Of a DNA stretch of 16,094 nucleotides, positions 1 through 6,855 are shown piece by piece (position 1 is the stretch's first letter; every line of letters starts with the position of its first letter). Under the pieces are notes generated by a model. The model ran no database searches. It had not been told where the DNA came from and saw only the letters and a program-made list of their open reading frames with translations. The translations under genes and the position numbers were made by a program. This DNA comes from Victivallaceae bacterium (GTDB lineage: Bacteria; Verrucomicrobiota; Lentisphaeria; Victivallales; Victivallaceae). The stretch spans positions 1-16,094 of the forward strand of contig JAQVVK010000029.1 in assembly GCA_028698975.1 (NCBI GenBank). The letters are read 5' to 3'.

Positions 1-436
1 GCTCGTTTCGTATGGCCTGTTGCACCCTCCAGCCGGATGACTTGAGTTGATTGGCCGCCTTGCCGCAGTCATCGGGATGCACCCAAAAATCCAGATCGCA
101 CATGGCCCGCAACGCCTGATCCGGGTAGGTGGCCATTTTCAGCAGAGCGGCTCCCTTGATCGGCAGATAGCGCACCCCGGCTCCGTCAAGGACGCCCTCC
201 ACCTCTTTAAGCGCAAAACCCATCGGCATCATGCGTTGCGAACGCGCCCGGTAGACGCCGCGCAGACTGGTCGCAAACGGCTCCGGCAACCGCCCCCGCC
301 GCCTGAAAAACAGCAGCGGAGCAAAGCCGAACTCCTGAGCCAGTCGGCATTCTTCGCCGGTCGCCTCGTCGGGAAGCTCGTTTCTGATGGCGCGCCCCAA
401 AAGCGTTATTGCCGCGCCGATCTCGTCCGGTCTCAT
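1..436 (-). CDS. Nucleotidyltransferase family protein (NTP_transf_5-like), C-terminus cut by window edge
   Basis: An open frame of 145 codons runs from an ATG at 436 off the left edge, so only the N-terminal part is visible. An in-frame TAA just upstream (the ugd stop) makes ATG 436 the only good start; no strong Shine-Dalgarno is present. Residues 91-98 read LPIKGAAL and residues 114-116 are DLD, following YPDQALRAMC. This matches the 'LKG...YP..glR..gDiDlLV' signature of the NTP_transf_5 nucleotidyltransferase-fold family, where the two Asp should bind metal. Members of that family often sit in polysaccharide or secondary-metabolite clusters and their substrates are mostly unknown. It starts 12 bp after ugd ends, so it is probably the third gene of a uxs-ugd operon. 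The family call is by motif only. Confidence 0.75.
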   Translation of the reverse strand, partial: MRPDEIGAAITLLGRAIRNELPDEATGEECRLAQEFGFAPLLFFRRRGRLPEPFATSLRGVYRARSQRMMPMGFALKEVEGVLDGAGVRYLPIKGAALLKMATYPDQALRAMCDLDFWVHPDDCGKAANQLKSSGWRVQQAIRNE

Positions 437-448
437 CTTGGCTATGCT

Positions 449-1819
449 TTAGAAGTGGGTGAGCGGTTTGCGGCCGATGCCATATACGTTGAATCCGAGC
501 TTATACAGCATGTCGTGATCCAAATAATTGCGGCCGTCGAAAATGAACGCCGGTTTTTCCATCATCTCAAACACCCGCTTGAAGTCGAGTTCGCGGAAGC
601 TCTTCCAGTCGGTCAGCAGGGCAATGGCATGCGCTCCTTTGATCGCCTCATACGGGTCTTCGCAAAACAAAACATCATTTTCAACATCGGCCAGATCGTG
701 CCGGGCGTTGACCATCGCCTTGGGGTCGTGAATCGCGACCCGGGCGCGTTCGGCCAGCAGCATTCTCGAAACCGCGATAGCCGGAGACTCGCGGGTGTCG
801 CCGGTGTCGGCCTTAAACGCAAAACCCAGCACCGCGATCTTCTTGTCGGCCACCGTGTTAAACATGGCGCTGAGCATGTTGCCGACAAAACGCGAGGCCT
901 GATAGTCATTCATCGCCACAACCTGTTCCCAGTAGGAAGCCACCTCGGGCAAACCGTAATATCCGCAGAGATAGACCAGATTGAGGATGTCCTTTTTGAA
1001 GCACGATCCGCCGAAGCCGATGCTGGCCTTGAGAAATTTGCTTCCGATCCGGCTGTCGAACCCGGCGGCGCGCGCCACTTCGTCAACATTGGCTTCGGTC
1101 TTCTCGCAGAGTGCCGAAATACTGTTGATCGACGACACCCGCTGAGCCAGCAAAGCGTTGGACACCAGCTTGGTAAGTTCGCTTGACCAAAGGTTGGTGG
1201 TGATGATGCGTTCACCCGGCACCCAGTGCCGGTAGATGCCGGCCACGGTTTCGACCGCGTTGCGCCCCTCCGGGGTTTCCAGACCGCCGATCAGTACGCG
1301 ATCCGGCTTTTGCAGGTCGTTGACCGCCGTGCCTTCGGCCATGAATTCCGGGTTGGAGACGATCTGGAAATGCAACCCCTTGGTGTTGGAGTTGAGCACC
1401 CGGCTGACCGCCTGGGCGGTGCGCACCGGCAGCGTGCTTTTTTCGACCACGATCTTATCGGAGTCGGCATATTCGATGATGCTGCGGGCGGTTTTTTCCA
1501 AATACTGCAAATCGGCGGCGCGCCCGGCTCCGGTGCCGAAAGTCTTGGTCGGGGTGTTGACGCTTATGAAAATAACGTCGGCTTCCCGTATGGCGTCGGG
1601 GATGTTGGTCGAGTAAAAGAGGTTTTTGCCGCGATTGCGAAAAACCACGTCGTCAAGTCCCGGCTCGTATATCGGAAGTTTGTCGGAATTCCACGCGGCG
1701 ATGCGTTGTTCGTTGATGTCAACTACCGTCACCTTGAATTCACTGCACTTGTCGGCGATGACCGCCATGGTCGGGCTGCCTACATAACCGGCCCCGATGC
1801 AAACGATGTTCTTAATCAT
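449..1819 (-). CDS. ugd: UDP-glucose 6-dehydrogenase, animal-type
   Basis: This enzyme oxidises UDP-glucose to UDP-glucuronate with two NAD+ in the cytoplasm, feeding polysaccharide synthesis. The product is 456 residues. A Rossmann motif GAGYVG lies at 9-14, and the active-site segment FGGSCFKKD carries the predicted catalytic Cys273. The C-terminal nucleotide-binding part contains AFKADTGDTRES. Segments such as VNTPTKTFG, GRAADLQYLE, QRVSSINSISALCE and KPAFIFDGR are nearly those I remember from vertebrate UGDH and differ from the shorter E. coli-type Ugd. The start is ATG 1819, preceded by GGAGG at 1828-1832; an upstream TTG at 1834 overlaps that ribosome site and is unlikely. It lies 21 bp after uxs and 12 bp before the nucleotidyltransferase gene. 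Confidence 0.96.
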   Translation of the reverse strand: MIKNIVCIGAGYVGSPTMAVIADKCSEFKVTVVDINEQRIAAWNSDKLPIYEPGLDDVVFRNRGKNLFYSTNIPDAIREADVIFISVNTPTKTFGTGAGRAADLQYLEKTARSIIEYADSDKIVVEKSTLPVRTAQAVSRVLNSNTKGLHFQIVSNPEFMAEGTAVNDLQKPDRVLIGGLETPEGRNAVETVAGIYRHWVPGERIITTNLWSSELTKLVSNALLAQRVSSINSISALCEKTEANVDEVARAAGFDSRIGSKFLKASIGFGGSCFKKDILNLVYLCGYYGLPEVASYWEQVVAMNDYQASRFVGNMLSAMFNTVADKKIAVLGFAFKADTGDTRESPAIAVSRMLLAERARVAIHDPKAMVNARHDLADVENDVLFCEDPYEAIKGAHAIALLTDWKSFRELDFKRVFEMMEKPAFIFDGRNYLDHDMLYKLGFNVYGIGRKPLTHF

Positions 1820-1840
1820 ATAACAAACCTCCAATGATTT

Positions 1841-2797
1841 TTATTGACAATATTCGGCATTGCTTTTCAACAGTTCGTCGAAGTAGGCAATGGTTTTTTT
1901 CAGGCCGTCCCGCAACGGGGTGGTCGGCTCCCACCCCAGCAGACGTCTGGCTTCTCCGATGTCGGGCTTGCGCTGGCGCGGGTCGTCGTCGGGAAGTTTG
2001 ATGTAGACTATTTTGGATTTCGAACCGGTCAATTCGATGACCAGCTCGGCCAGCTCGCGCATGGTAAATTCGACCGGATTTCCGAGGTTGACCGGCCCGG
2101 TTACTTCGGATGAAGTGGCCATCATGCGCATCAATGCGTCGATAAGATCGTCGCGGTAGCAGAAACTTCTGGTCTGATTGCCGTCGCCGCAGACCGTGAT
2201 GTTTTCGCCTTTCAAGGCCTGCAAAATAAAGTTGCTGACCACCCGGCCGTCATGCGGGTGCATGCGCGGACCGTAGGTGTTGAATATCCGTACGATCTTG
2301 ACCGGCATGTCCCACTGGCGGCGGTAGCTTGTGAACAATGTTTCGGCGCAGCGTTTGCCCTCGTCATAGCAGGCGCGTTCCCCGATCGGGTTGACATTGC
2401 CCCAGTAACTCTCCGGCTGGGGATGCACCGACGGGTCGCCGTAGACTTCGCTGGTCGAGGCCTGAAGTATCTTTACGCCGAGGGTTTTGGCCAGCTCAAG
2501 CATGTTTATCGCCCCGTGAACGCAAGTGCGCACGGTTTGCACCGGGTCGCGCTGGTAGTGGATGGGCGACGCCGGGCAGGCTAGGTTGTAGATCTCGTCG
2601 ACTTCGAGCCGCAGCGGCACGGTAATATCATGGCGGAGAAGTTCGAAACGCGGTTCGTCGAGCAGGTGATAAATGTTGCGTTTGTCGCCGGTGAAGAAGT
2701 TGTCGAGGCAGATCACCTCATCGCCGCGATTAAGCAGGCTCTCGCACAGAAACGAGCCAAGAAATCCGCCGCCGCCGGTAACCAGAATACGTTTCAT
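1841..2797 (-). CDS. uxs: UDP-glucuronate decarboxylase (UDP-xylose synthase), extended SDR family
   Basis: This enzyme converts UDP-glucuronate to UDP-xylose through an NAD-bound 4-keto intermediate. The 318-residue product has the extended short-chain dehydrogenase layout. The NAD motif GGGGFLG lies at 8-14, DNFFTG follows at 32-37, TSEVYGD at 115-121 includes the conserved Glu117, and the catalytic pair is Tyr144 and Lys148 in YDEGK. The segments HPQPESYWG, RMHPHDGRVVSNF and DDPRQRKPDI are typical of UXS enzymes and separate it from dTDP-glucose dehydratases and UDP-glucose epimerases. The start ATG has AAGGA at 2806-2810, 8 nt upstream. Its product pathway is supplied by the next gene, ugd, 21 bp downstream. 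Xylosylation of a surface glycan is the likely purpose, by inference. Confidence 0.95.
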   Translation of the reverse strand: MKRILVTGGGGFLGSFLCESLLNRGDEVICLDNFFTGDKRNIYHLLDEPRFELLRHDITVPLRLEVDEIYNLACPASPIHYQRDPVQTVRTCVHGAINMLELAKTLGVKILQASTSEVYGDPSVHPQPESYWGNVNPIGERACYDEGKRCAETLFTSYRRQWDMPVKIVRIFNTYGPRMHPHDGRVVSNFILQALKGENITVCGDGNQTRSFCYRDDLIDALMRMMATSSEVTGPVNLGNPVEFTMRELAELVIELTGSKSKIVYIKLPDDDPRQRKPDIGEARRLLGWEPTTPLRDGLKKTIAYFDELLKSNAEYCQ

Positions 2798-2956
2798 CTA
2801 CTTTTTCCTTATAACCGGAATCTTCACCATCAGTCGTTTAAAAAATAACTTGATGCCGTCATCACCGGTTTTTTACGCCGATGCGCCGATGCATGATACC
2901 AGAACAGTGCGATCGGCAAAAAGAAACAACAAAACATGTACGAACTCAAAACCATA

Positions 2957-2985
2957 CAATTATCGTTCCGGTTTTTTCCTGTCAA
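2957..2985 (-). promoter_or_regulatory. Candidate promoter for uxs-ugd operon
   Basis: On the minus strand a perfect TTGACA lies at 2980-2985. A weak -10 follows, either TAATTG at 2957-2962 (17-bp spacing) or GATAAT at 2959-2964 (15-bp spacing). It would give a leader of about 150 nt before uxs. This is a consensus match only; the sigma factor preferences of this organism are unknown. Confidence 0.45.
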
Positions 2986-3173
2986 ATAATAAAATAAACC
3001 TTCCTGTGCGATTTTACAAGCAGTCGGCCGGGTAAAAATGCGTGTAATCGCCGCATCGATGTAAAAACGGGGTGGGGCCGACGAATTCGACGGGGGATCG
3101 GCTGGTGCGCCGGCGCGGGCAACCGGTTGACGGCTGGAATTTATGTTTTTTTTCGCTTTTGTGATCTTGCGGT

Positions 3174-3201
3174 TTGCCAAGACGAAATAATCGGCTATAT
3201 T
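3174..3201 (+). promoter_or_regulatory. Candidate promoter directly abutting the small secreted protein gene
   Basis: TTGCCA at 3174-3179 and TATATT at 3196-3201 are separated by 16 bp. Transcription would start near 3208-3209, at or just before the ATG at 3210. No ribosome-binding site precedes that ATG, so the mRNA may be leaderless. Confidence 0.45.
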
Positions 3202-3209
3202 ACTCTGCC

Positions 3210-3578
3210 ATGAGAAAGTTTGTGATTATTGCGGCGATTGCCGGACTCTTTTTTCTGCCGTCGGTCATGCCTCGGGCGGAGGCGATCGACCCGGTCACCA
3301 TTGCGGTTTTAGCCCCCATGGCAATCCGGGCCGCCGAGATCGCCACGCCTTTTGTGATTCGCGGTATTCAGGCGGGCGGCGCGCAGATGTTGCGCATGGG
3401 CGTCAACCTTATTGAAGTATTCAAACTGCCGCTCGGCGTGCTGGAGTCAACCTTGGGGGCTCCGTTCGGCATGCTTTCCGGAGGGGTCAACGACATCGTG
3501 CAAGGGGTGGCCGCTCCGTTTAAGCTGGTCGGCAACGCTTTGCTTTTGCCTTTTGCCTTTTTCGGACTTGTCACCTGA
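3210..3578 (+). CDS. Small secreted or membrane-associated hydrophobic protein, function unknown
   Basis: I do not recognise this 122-residue protein. It opens with a typical signal peptide: Arg2-Lys3, a hydrophobic core at about 4-19, then PRAEA ending at residue 25 with an AxA-type cleavage site. The mature part is rich in Gly, Ala, Leu and Phe with few charges. It shows recurring Pro-Phe motifs: ATPF (46-49), GAPF (83-86), AAPF (101-104) and LLPF (112-115). These suggest short amphipathic or membrane-inserting segments rather than a soluble enzyme. The ATG at 3210 is chosen because the signal peptide starts there; a TTG 36 bp upstream would add a charged stretch in front. There is no Shine-Dalgarno, and a promoter-like pair ends 8 bp before the ATG. 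Its stop lies 4 bp from the stop of the convergent AraC gene. Confidence 0.75.
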   Translation: MRKFVIIAAIAGLFFLPSVMPRAEAIDPVTIAVLAPMAIRAAEIATPFVIRGIQAGGAQMLRMGVNLIEVFKLPLGVLESTLGAPFGMLSGGVNDIVQGVAAPFKLVGNALLLPFAFFGLVT

Positions 3579-3582
3579 CGCG

Positions 3583-4362
3583 TTACTCGGTGTTGCGGTG
3601 CCCGAGGGTGTGAATACGGCGGTATTGACCAGGCGTCATATTGAAACGCCCGGCAAAACGCCGCCGGAAATACAGTGGCGACGCATAGCCGCACCCGGTT
3701 GCGATCTCTTTGATGGAAAGCTGGCTTGACAGCAGCAGGCCTGCGGCTTTTTCCACCCGCAGCCGGTTGAGCGCGCCGGAGACGCTTTCCCCGTAAACCC
3801 GGTGAAACAGGCGGCCGAGATATGCGATATTGCAGCCGAGAATGTCGGCCAGCCCGGCGACGGTCAGCGATTCATCCCGATGCAGTTCAAGATAGCGCAT
3901 CGCCGCCCGGGCTGTCGGCGAAACCGGGGCGGTGGCGCACGGGTTTGACGCCGAGCGACCGAGTTCAATCGTTATGAGCGAAAACAGATGCGACTGCGCC
4001 TCCGCATCGGGCGGCATGACCGTCTGCTCGGTCAGGAAAAGCCGCAGATATTCGGCCAGCGGCGAATTCCCGGCCGCGTGCCCGTGGCAGGGCAGCGCGT
4101 CGAAAAAATCACCGTTTTCGTCTAAAAAGTGAATCCAGAAAAACGACAGGTTCTTCGGATAATCGTTGATCCCGCCGTGGCGGTGGCCGTGACGGAGCAG
4201 CAGCCAGTCGCCGGGTTCGAGCCGCCAGATGCGGTCATCTTCAAACATCTCAAGCCGGCCTTGCGTCACAACGATCAATTCGTCGCTCGCGATCACCCGC
4301 TCCGGGTGGCGGCCGCGACCGCGCGACACGAAGCAGCCGGCGTTGAATATTCGCATTGACAT
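3583..4362 (-). CDS. AraC-family transcriptional regulator, cupin sensor plus double helix-turn-helix
   Basis: This 259-residue protein is a likely sugar-responsive regulator. The N-terminal half (about 1-140) is cupin-like, with GDWLLLRHGHRHGG at 51-64 resembling the barrel of AraC-type ligand domains. The C-terminal half carries the AraC DNA-binding domain: helix-turn-helix 1 at about 165-190 (LTVAGLADILGCN, then YLGRLFHRVYG) and helix-turn-helix 2 at about 214-240 (LSIKEIATGCGY, then YFRRRF), ending with the conserved MTPGQYRR at 242-249. The start ATG 4362 is backed by AAGGAGA at 4372-4378; upstream in-frame codons lie beyond that site. It is divergent from the GH127 gene, with 92 bp between the two start codons, so it probably controls that gene and itself. 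The ligand is not predictable; an arabinose-containing sugar is a guess from the neighbour. Confidence 0.93.
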   Translation of the reverse strand: MSMRIFNAGCFVSRGRGRHPERVIASDELIVVTQGRLEMFEDDRIWRLEPGDWLLLRHGHRHGGINDYPKNLSFFWIHFLDENGDFFDALPCHGHAAGNSPLAEYLRLFLTEQTVMPPDAEAQSHLFSLITIELGRSASNPCATAPVSPTARAAMRYLELHRDESLTVAGLADILGCNIAYLGRLFHRVYGESVSGALNRLRVEKAAGLLLSSQLSIKEIATGCGYASPLYFRRRFAGRFNMTPGQYRRIHTLGHRNTE

Positions 4363-4385
4363 GCTTTTTTGTCTCCTTTTTATAT

Positions 4386-4413
4386 AAGATAGTATTCTTG
4401 ATGATATTTGCAA
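4386..4413 (-). promoter_or_regulatory. Candidate promoter of the AraC regulator
   Basis: Reading leftward, TTGCAA at 4408-4413 and TATCTT at 4386-4391 are 16 bp apart, a few bases before the AAGGAGA ribosome site. It overlaps the promoter of the divergent GH127 gene, as expected for a regulator and its target under shared control. Confidence 0.4.
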
Positions 4414-4426
4414 GTCGGTGTATTGT
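4398..4426 (+). promoter_or_regulatory. Candidate promoter of the GH127 gene, with a short inverted repeat
   Basis: TTGATG at 4398-4403 and TATTGT at 4421-4426 are 17 bp apart, giving a start near 4433 and a leader of about 20 nt. CTTG at 4397-4400 and CAAG at 4411-4414 form a small inverted repeat, and another CAAG occurs at 4431-4434. These could be part of the AraC-family operator, but the match is weak. Confidence 0.4.
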
Positions 4427-4454
4427 ATGTCAAGCCAAAAAAGGAGACCCGATC

Positions 4455-6287
4455 ATGCAGGAAGTTTACCGCAGTGCCTTTTTCAACAGCGTAAAACCGG
4501 CCGATCCGTTTTTTGCTCCAAGAATAAAAAAATGCCTCGAAGTGACCATTCCGACCGCCATGCGTCAGTGTGTTGACACCGGCAGGATCGATGCGTTCAA
4601 GCTTAATTGGAAGCCGGGTATGCCCAACCAGCCGCATGTATTCTGGGATTCCGATGTGGCCAAGGTGATGGAGGGCATGGCCTATTCGCTTGCGCTCAAG
4701 CCGGACGCCGGACTTGAACGGGTTTATGACGAATGGGTCGATCTGGTGGTTTCAGCTCAGCAGCCGGACGGCTATTTGAACACCCACTTTACGACCGTCG
4801 AACCCGACGGACGCTGGAAATGCCTCGCCATGCAGCACGAACTGTATTGCGCCGGGCATCTGATCGAAGCCGCCGTCGCCGGTTACGAGGCCTTGGGAAA
4901 ACGCAAACTGCTTGACTGCCTCTGCCGTTACGCCGACTATATCGACTCGGTGTTCGGGCTTGAACCGGGCAAGCGGCGCGGCTGGCCGGGGCACGAGGAG
5001 ATCGAGCTGGCATTGGTGCGTCTGTACGGCGCAACCGGGTGCGAACGCTATCTCAAACTGGCCGCGTATTTTATCAACGACCGCGGCGTGGCTCCCCGGC
5101 TGTTTGAAAACAAGTTCGACCCCGGCAACAAACAGGCCGACCGACCGGTGCGCGAGCAGACCGACGCGTATGGTCATGCGGTGCGGGCGGTCTATCTCTA
5201 CACCGGCATGGCCGACGTGGCGCGGGAAACCGGCGACGGCGAGCTGATGAAGGCTTGTCTGCGGTTGTTTGACAGCATCCGCTTCCGGCGCATGTATATT
5301 ACCGGAGGCATCGGTTCGACCTTCATGGGTGAAGCCTTTACCGAGGATTACGAATTGCCCAACGGCGTTTCTATGTATGCTGAAAGTTGTGCCGCCATGG
5401 GGCTGGTGCAGTTGGCCGACCGGCTTTTTAACGCGACGGGTGACGCCGCCATTCTTGACGTGCTTGAGCGCACGCTTTACAACGGCGCACTTTCCGGGAT
5501 TTCGCTCTCCGGAGACCGTTTCTTTTACAGCAATTTTCTGGAGGTCGACGACAACCATCACTGTTTCAACGCCGGTTATCGTACCCGGCAGCCGTGGTTT
5601 GCGTGCTCCTGCTGCCCGACCAGTTATGCGCGTTTTCTGCCGCAGATCGGCCGCTTCCTCTGGTCGGTGCGCGGCGACGAGATCTTTCTAAAGATACCGG
5701 CGGCCGGGCATGCCGAGCTGAATTTCGATGACGGCCGCTCGGTCTCTTTGCGGGTCGAGGGCGGTTATCCGTATGACGGGCAGGTGCGTATCGTGGTTGA
5801 GACCGGCGGCGAATTTACTCTTAACTGCCGTCGCCCCGGCTGGTGTCATGGATTCAAGGCGTCGTTCGAGGGCAGGGCGGTCGCTCTGCCGCTGCGGCGC
5901 AACTGGCAGGCCGGCGACACGGTGACGGTCAATATTGACATGCCGGTCGAAATCATGCACGGCAATCCGCGTATAACCGCTGATCTGGGGCGGGCGGCCT
6001 TGACCCGCGGCCCGCTGGTTTACGCGGTTGAAGAGCGCGACCTGGCGTTTCCGGTACGCGAACTGCGGCTGCCGTCCGGGGCGGGCATACAACTGGCCGA
6101 GGCGTCGGATCTGCCGCCGGGTACGGTTGTGCTCGAAGGGGAGGCGGTGCGGGAGAGTTTTGCCGGCGACGCGCTTTATACCGCCGCCGCGCCGCTGCGC
6201 ACCGGAGCGCATTTCCGGGCGGTGCCTTACGCGCTTTGGCAGAACCGGGGCGACACCAATATGGCGGTCTGGCTGCCGACCGTCTGA
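4455..6287 (+). CDS. GH127 (DUF1680) glycoside hydrolase, beta-L-arabinofuranosidase-like
   Basis: GH127 enzymes remove terminal beta-L-arabinofuranose or related sugars using a zinc-held cysteine nucleophile. The 610-residue product has the family length and motifs. An (alpha/alpha)6-barrel region spans roughly 20-400, including QPDGYLNT (103-110) and YITGGIGS (281-288), followed by beta-sandwich domains. Zinc and catalytic residues inferred from HypBA1 of Bifidobacterium are Glu310 and Cys312 in ESC and Cys386-Cys387 in CSCCP, with a candidate acid/base Glu293 in GEAF. The usual CCPPN reads CCPTS here. No signal peptide is visible from ATG 4455, so it is probably cytoplasmic and acts on imported oligosaccharides. 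ATG 4455 has AAGGAG at 4441-4446; upstream in-frame codons overlap the regulator's leader. Substrate specificity within GH127 cannot be read from sequence. Confidence 0.92.
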   Translation: MQEVYRSAFFNSVKPADPFFAPRIKKCLEVTIPTAMRQCVDTGRIDAFKLNWKPGMPNQPHVFWDSDVAKVMEGMAYSLALKPDAGLERVYDEWVDLVVSAQQPDGYLNTHFTTVEPDGRWKCLAMQHELYCAGHLIEAAVAGYEALGKRKLLDCLCRYADYIDSVFGLEPGKRRGWPGHEEIELALVRLYGATGCERYLKLAAYFINDRGVAPRLFENKFDPGNKQADRPVREQTDAYGHAVRAVYLYTGMADVARETGDGELMKACLRLFDSIRFRRMYITGGIGSTFMGEAFTEDYELPNGVSMYAESCAAMGLVQLADRLFNATGDAAILDVLERTLYNGALSGISLSGDRFFYSNFLEVDDNHHCFNAGYRTRQPWFACSCCPTSYARFLPQIGRFLWSVRGDEIFLKIPAAGHAELNFDDGRSVSLRVEGGYPYDGQVRIVVETGGEFTLNCRRPGWCHGFKASFEGRAVALPLRRNWQAGDTVTVNIDMPVEIMHGNPRITADLGRAALTRGPLVYAVEERDLAFPVRELRLPSGAGIQLAEASDLPPGTVVLEGEAVRESFAGDALYTAAAPLRTGAHFRAVPYALWQNRGDTNMAVWLPTV

Positions 6288-6370
6288 ATAACACCAGAGT
6301 CTTGATCGCTTATTTGCCGCAAATATAATGATATGCGGATAAAATTTATGAATTATTTTGCGAAAAGCTG

Positions 6371-6400
6371 TTGACTATACGCGATTTTGAGGCATATTAT
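6371..6400 (+). promoter_or_regulatory. Strong promoter of the HU/IHF-family gene
   Basis: TTGACT at 6371-6376 and TATTAT at 6395-6400 are 18 bp apart, in the AT-rich gap between the GH127 gene and the HU-like gene. It gives a leader of about 50 nt. No convincing terminator for the GH127 gene is seen before it; only a 5-bp CCGCA/TGCGG stem lies near 6317-6338. Confidence 0.6.
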
Positions 6401-6458
6401 AAGAAATGCTTTTGCATCGTAATCCAAAATTGACAAATAGCGATAGGAGAAACAGGAA

Positions 6459-6758
6459 ATGACCAAGCGTGATTTGGTGGTGAAGATTGCCCGTGAATCC
6501 GGGTTCATTCAGAATGATGTGGCGGAAGTCGTGCAGAAGACGCTCGATTACATCGCCGAAGATCTGATTGCCGGTAATACCATTGAGTTGCGTAATTTCG
6601 GCGTATTCGAGATCAAAGTCCGCAAGAGCCGCAAGGGTCGCAACCCCAATCAGCCCAAGGACGAAGTGGTCATACCTGAACGCGCCGTAGTTAAGTTCCG
6701 CGCCGGCAAAGAGCTCAAAGACGCGGTTGAAAAACTCGGCACCGCCCGTTTCAAATAG
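6459..6758 (+). CDS. HU/IHF-family nucleoid DNA-binding protein
   Basis: This 99-residue protein belongs to the histone-like HU/IHF family, dimers that bend DNA and compact the nucleoid. It opens with MTKRDLVVKIARESG, and two N-terminal helices fill about 3-40. The beta-sheet begins at IELRNFGVFEIK (42-53). The DNA-intercalating arm contains GRNPNQPK (60-67), where the Pro is the bending residue, and VVKFRAGKELK (77-87) closes the fold. The short C-terminal tail and the EL in IELRNFG resemble IHF-like members, but IHF and HU cannot be separated reliably here. AGGAG at 6445-6449 serves the ATG. The gene is monocistronic, with its own promoter and a strong terminator. Confidence 0.95.
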   Translation: MTKRDLVVKIARESGFIQNDVAEVVQKTLDYIAEDLIAGNTIELRNFGVFEIKVRKSRKGRNPNQPKDEVVIPERAVVKFRAGKELKDAVEKLGTARFK

Positions 6759-6784
6759 GCTGCGGCCCCGGTTATGAGTGTATT

Positions 6785-6826
6785 CACGCCTGACGGAGAA
6801 CCTTTCGTCGGGCGTGGTTTGTTTTT
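6785..6826 (+). terminator. Rho-independent terminator after the HU-like gene
   Basis: An 11-bp stem (6785-6795 with 6806-6816, one G-T wobble) encloses a 10-nt loop and is followed by a T-rich tract at 6818-6826. It ends 29 bp before hisS. Confidence 0.9.
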
Positions 6827-6855
6827 ATTGTCAGGCAACGCAATGGTGAAGTGAG

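Larger units (their letters stand above)
2798..3209. other. 412-bp gene-free stretch between divergent genes
   Basis: No convincing gene is seen here on either strand. The stretch is AT-richer than its surroundings and should hold the control regions of uxs (leftward) and of the small secreted protein (rightward). The 10-mer ccggtttttt occurs twice, near 2866 and 2969, and a tandem gccgatgc repeat sits at about 2878-2893. The part from about 3050 to 3150 is GC-rich and shows no clear element. Confidence 0.6.

Noticed and set aside
47..1186. 379-codon open frame on the plus strand
   Set aside because: It runs antisense across both the nucleotidyltransferase and ugd genes, which have clear family motifs. 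GC-rich codon bias explains the lack of stops, and the translation resembles no known domain.
1819..1834. Upstream TTG start for ugd
   Set aside because: That codon overlaps the GGAGG ribosome site of the ATG at 1819, and the family's N-terminus begins right at that ATG.
2830..2955. 41-residue hydrophobic frame on the minus strand upstream of uxs
   Set aside because: It has a membrane-like stretch but no ribosome-binding site before its ATG, and it overlaps the likely transcription start region. It cannot be supported as a gene.
6288..6370. Possible terminator after the GH127 gene
   Set aside because: Only a 5-bp CCGCA/TGCGG stem with a 12-nt loop and no T-tract was found.
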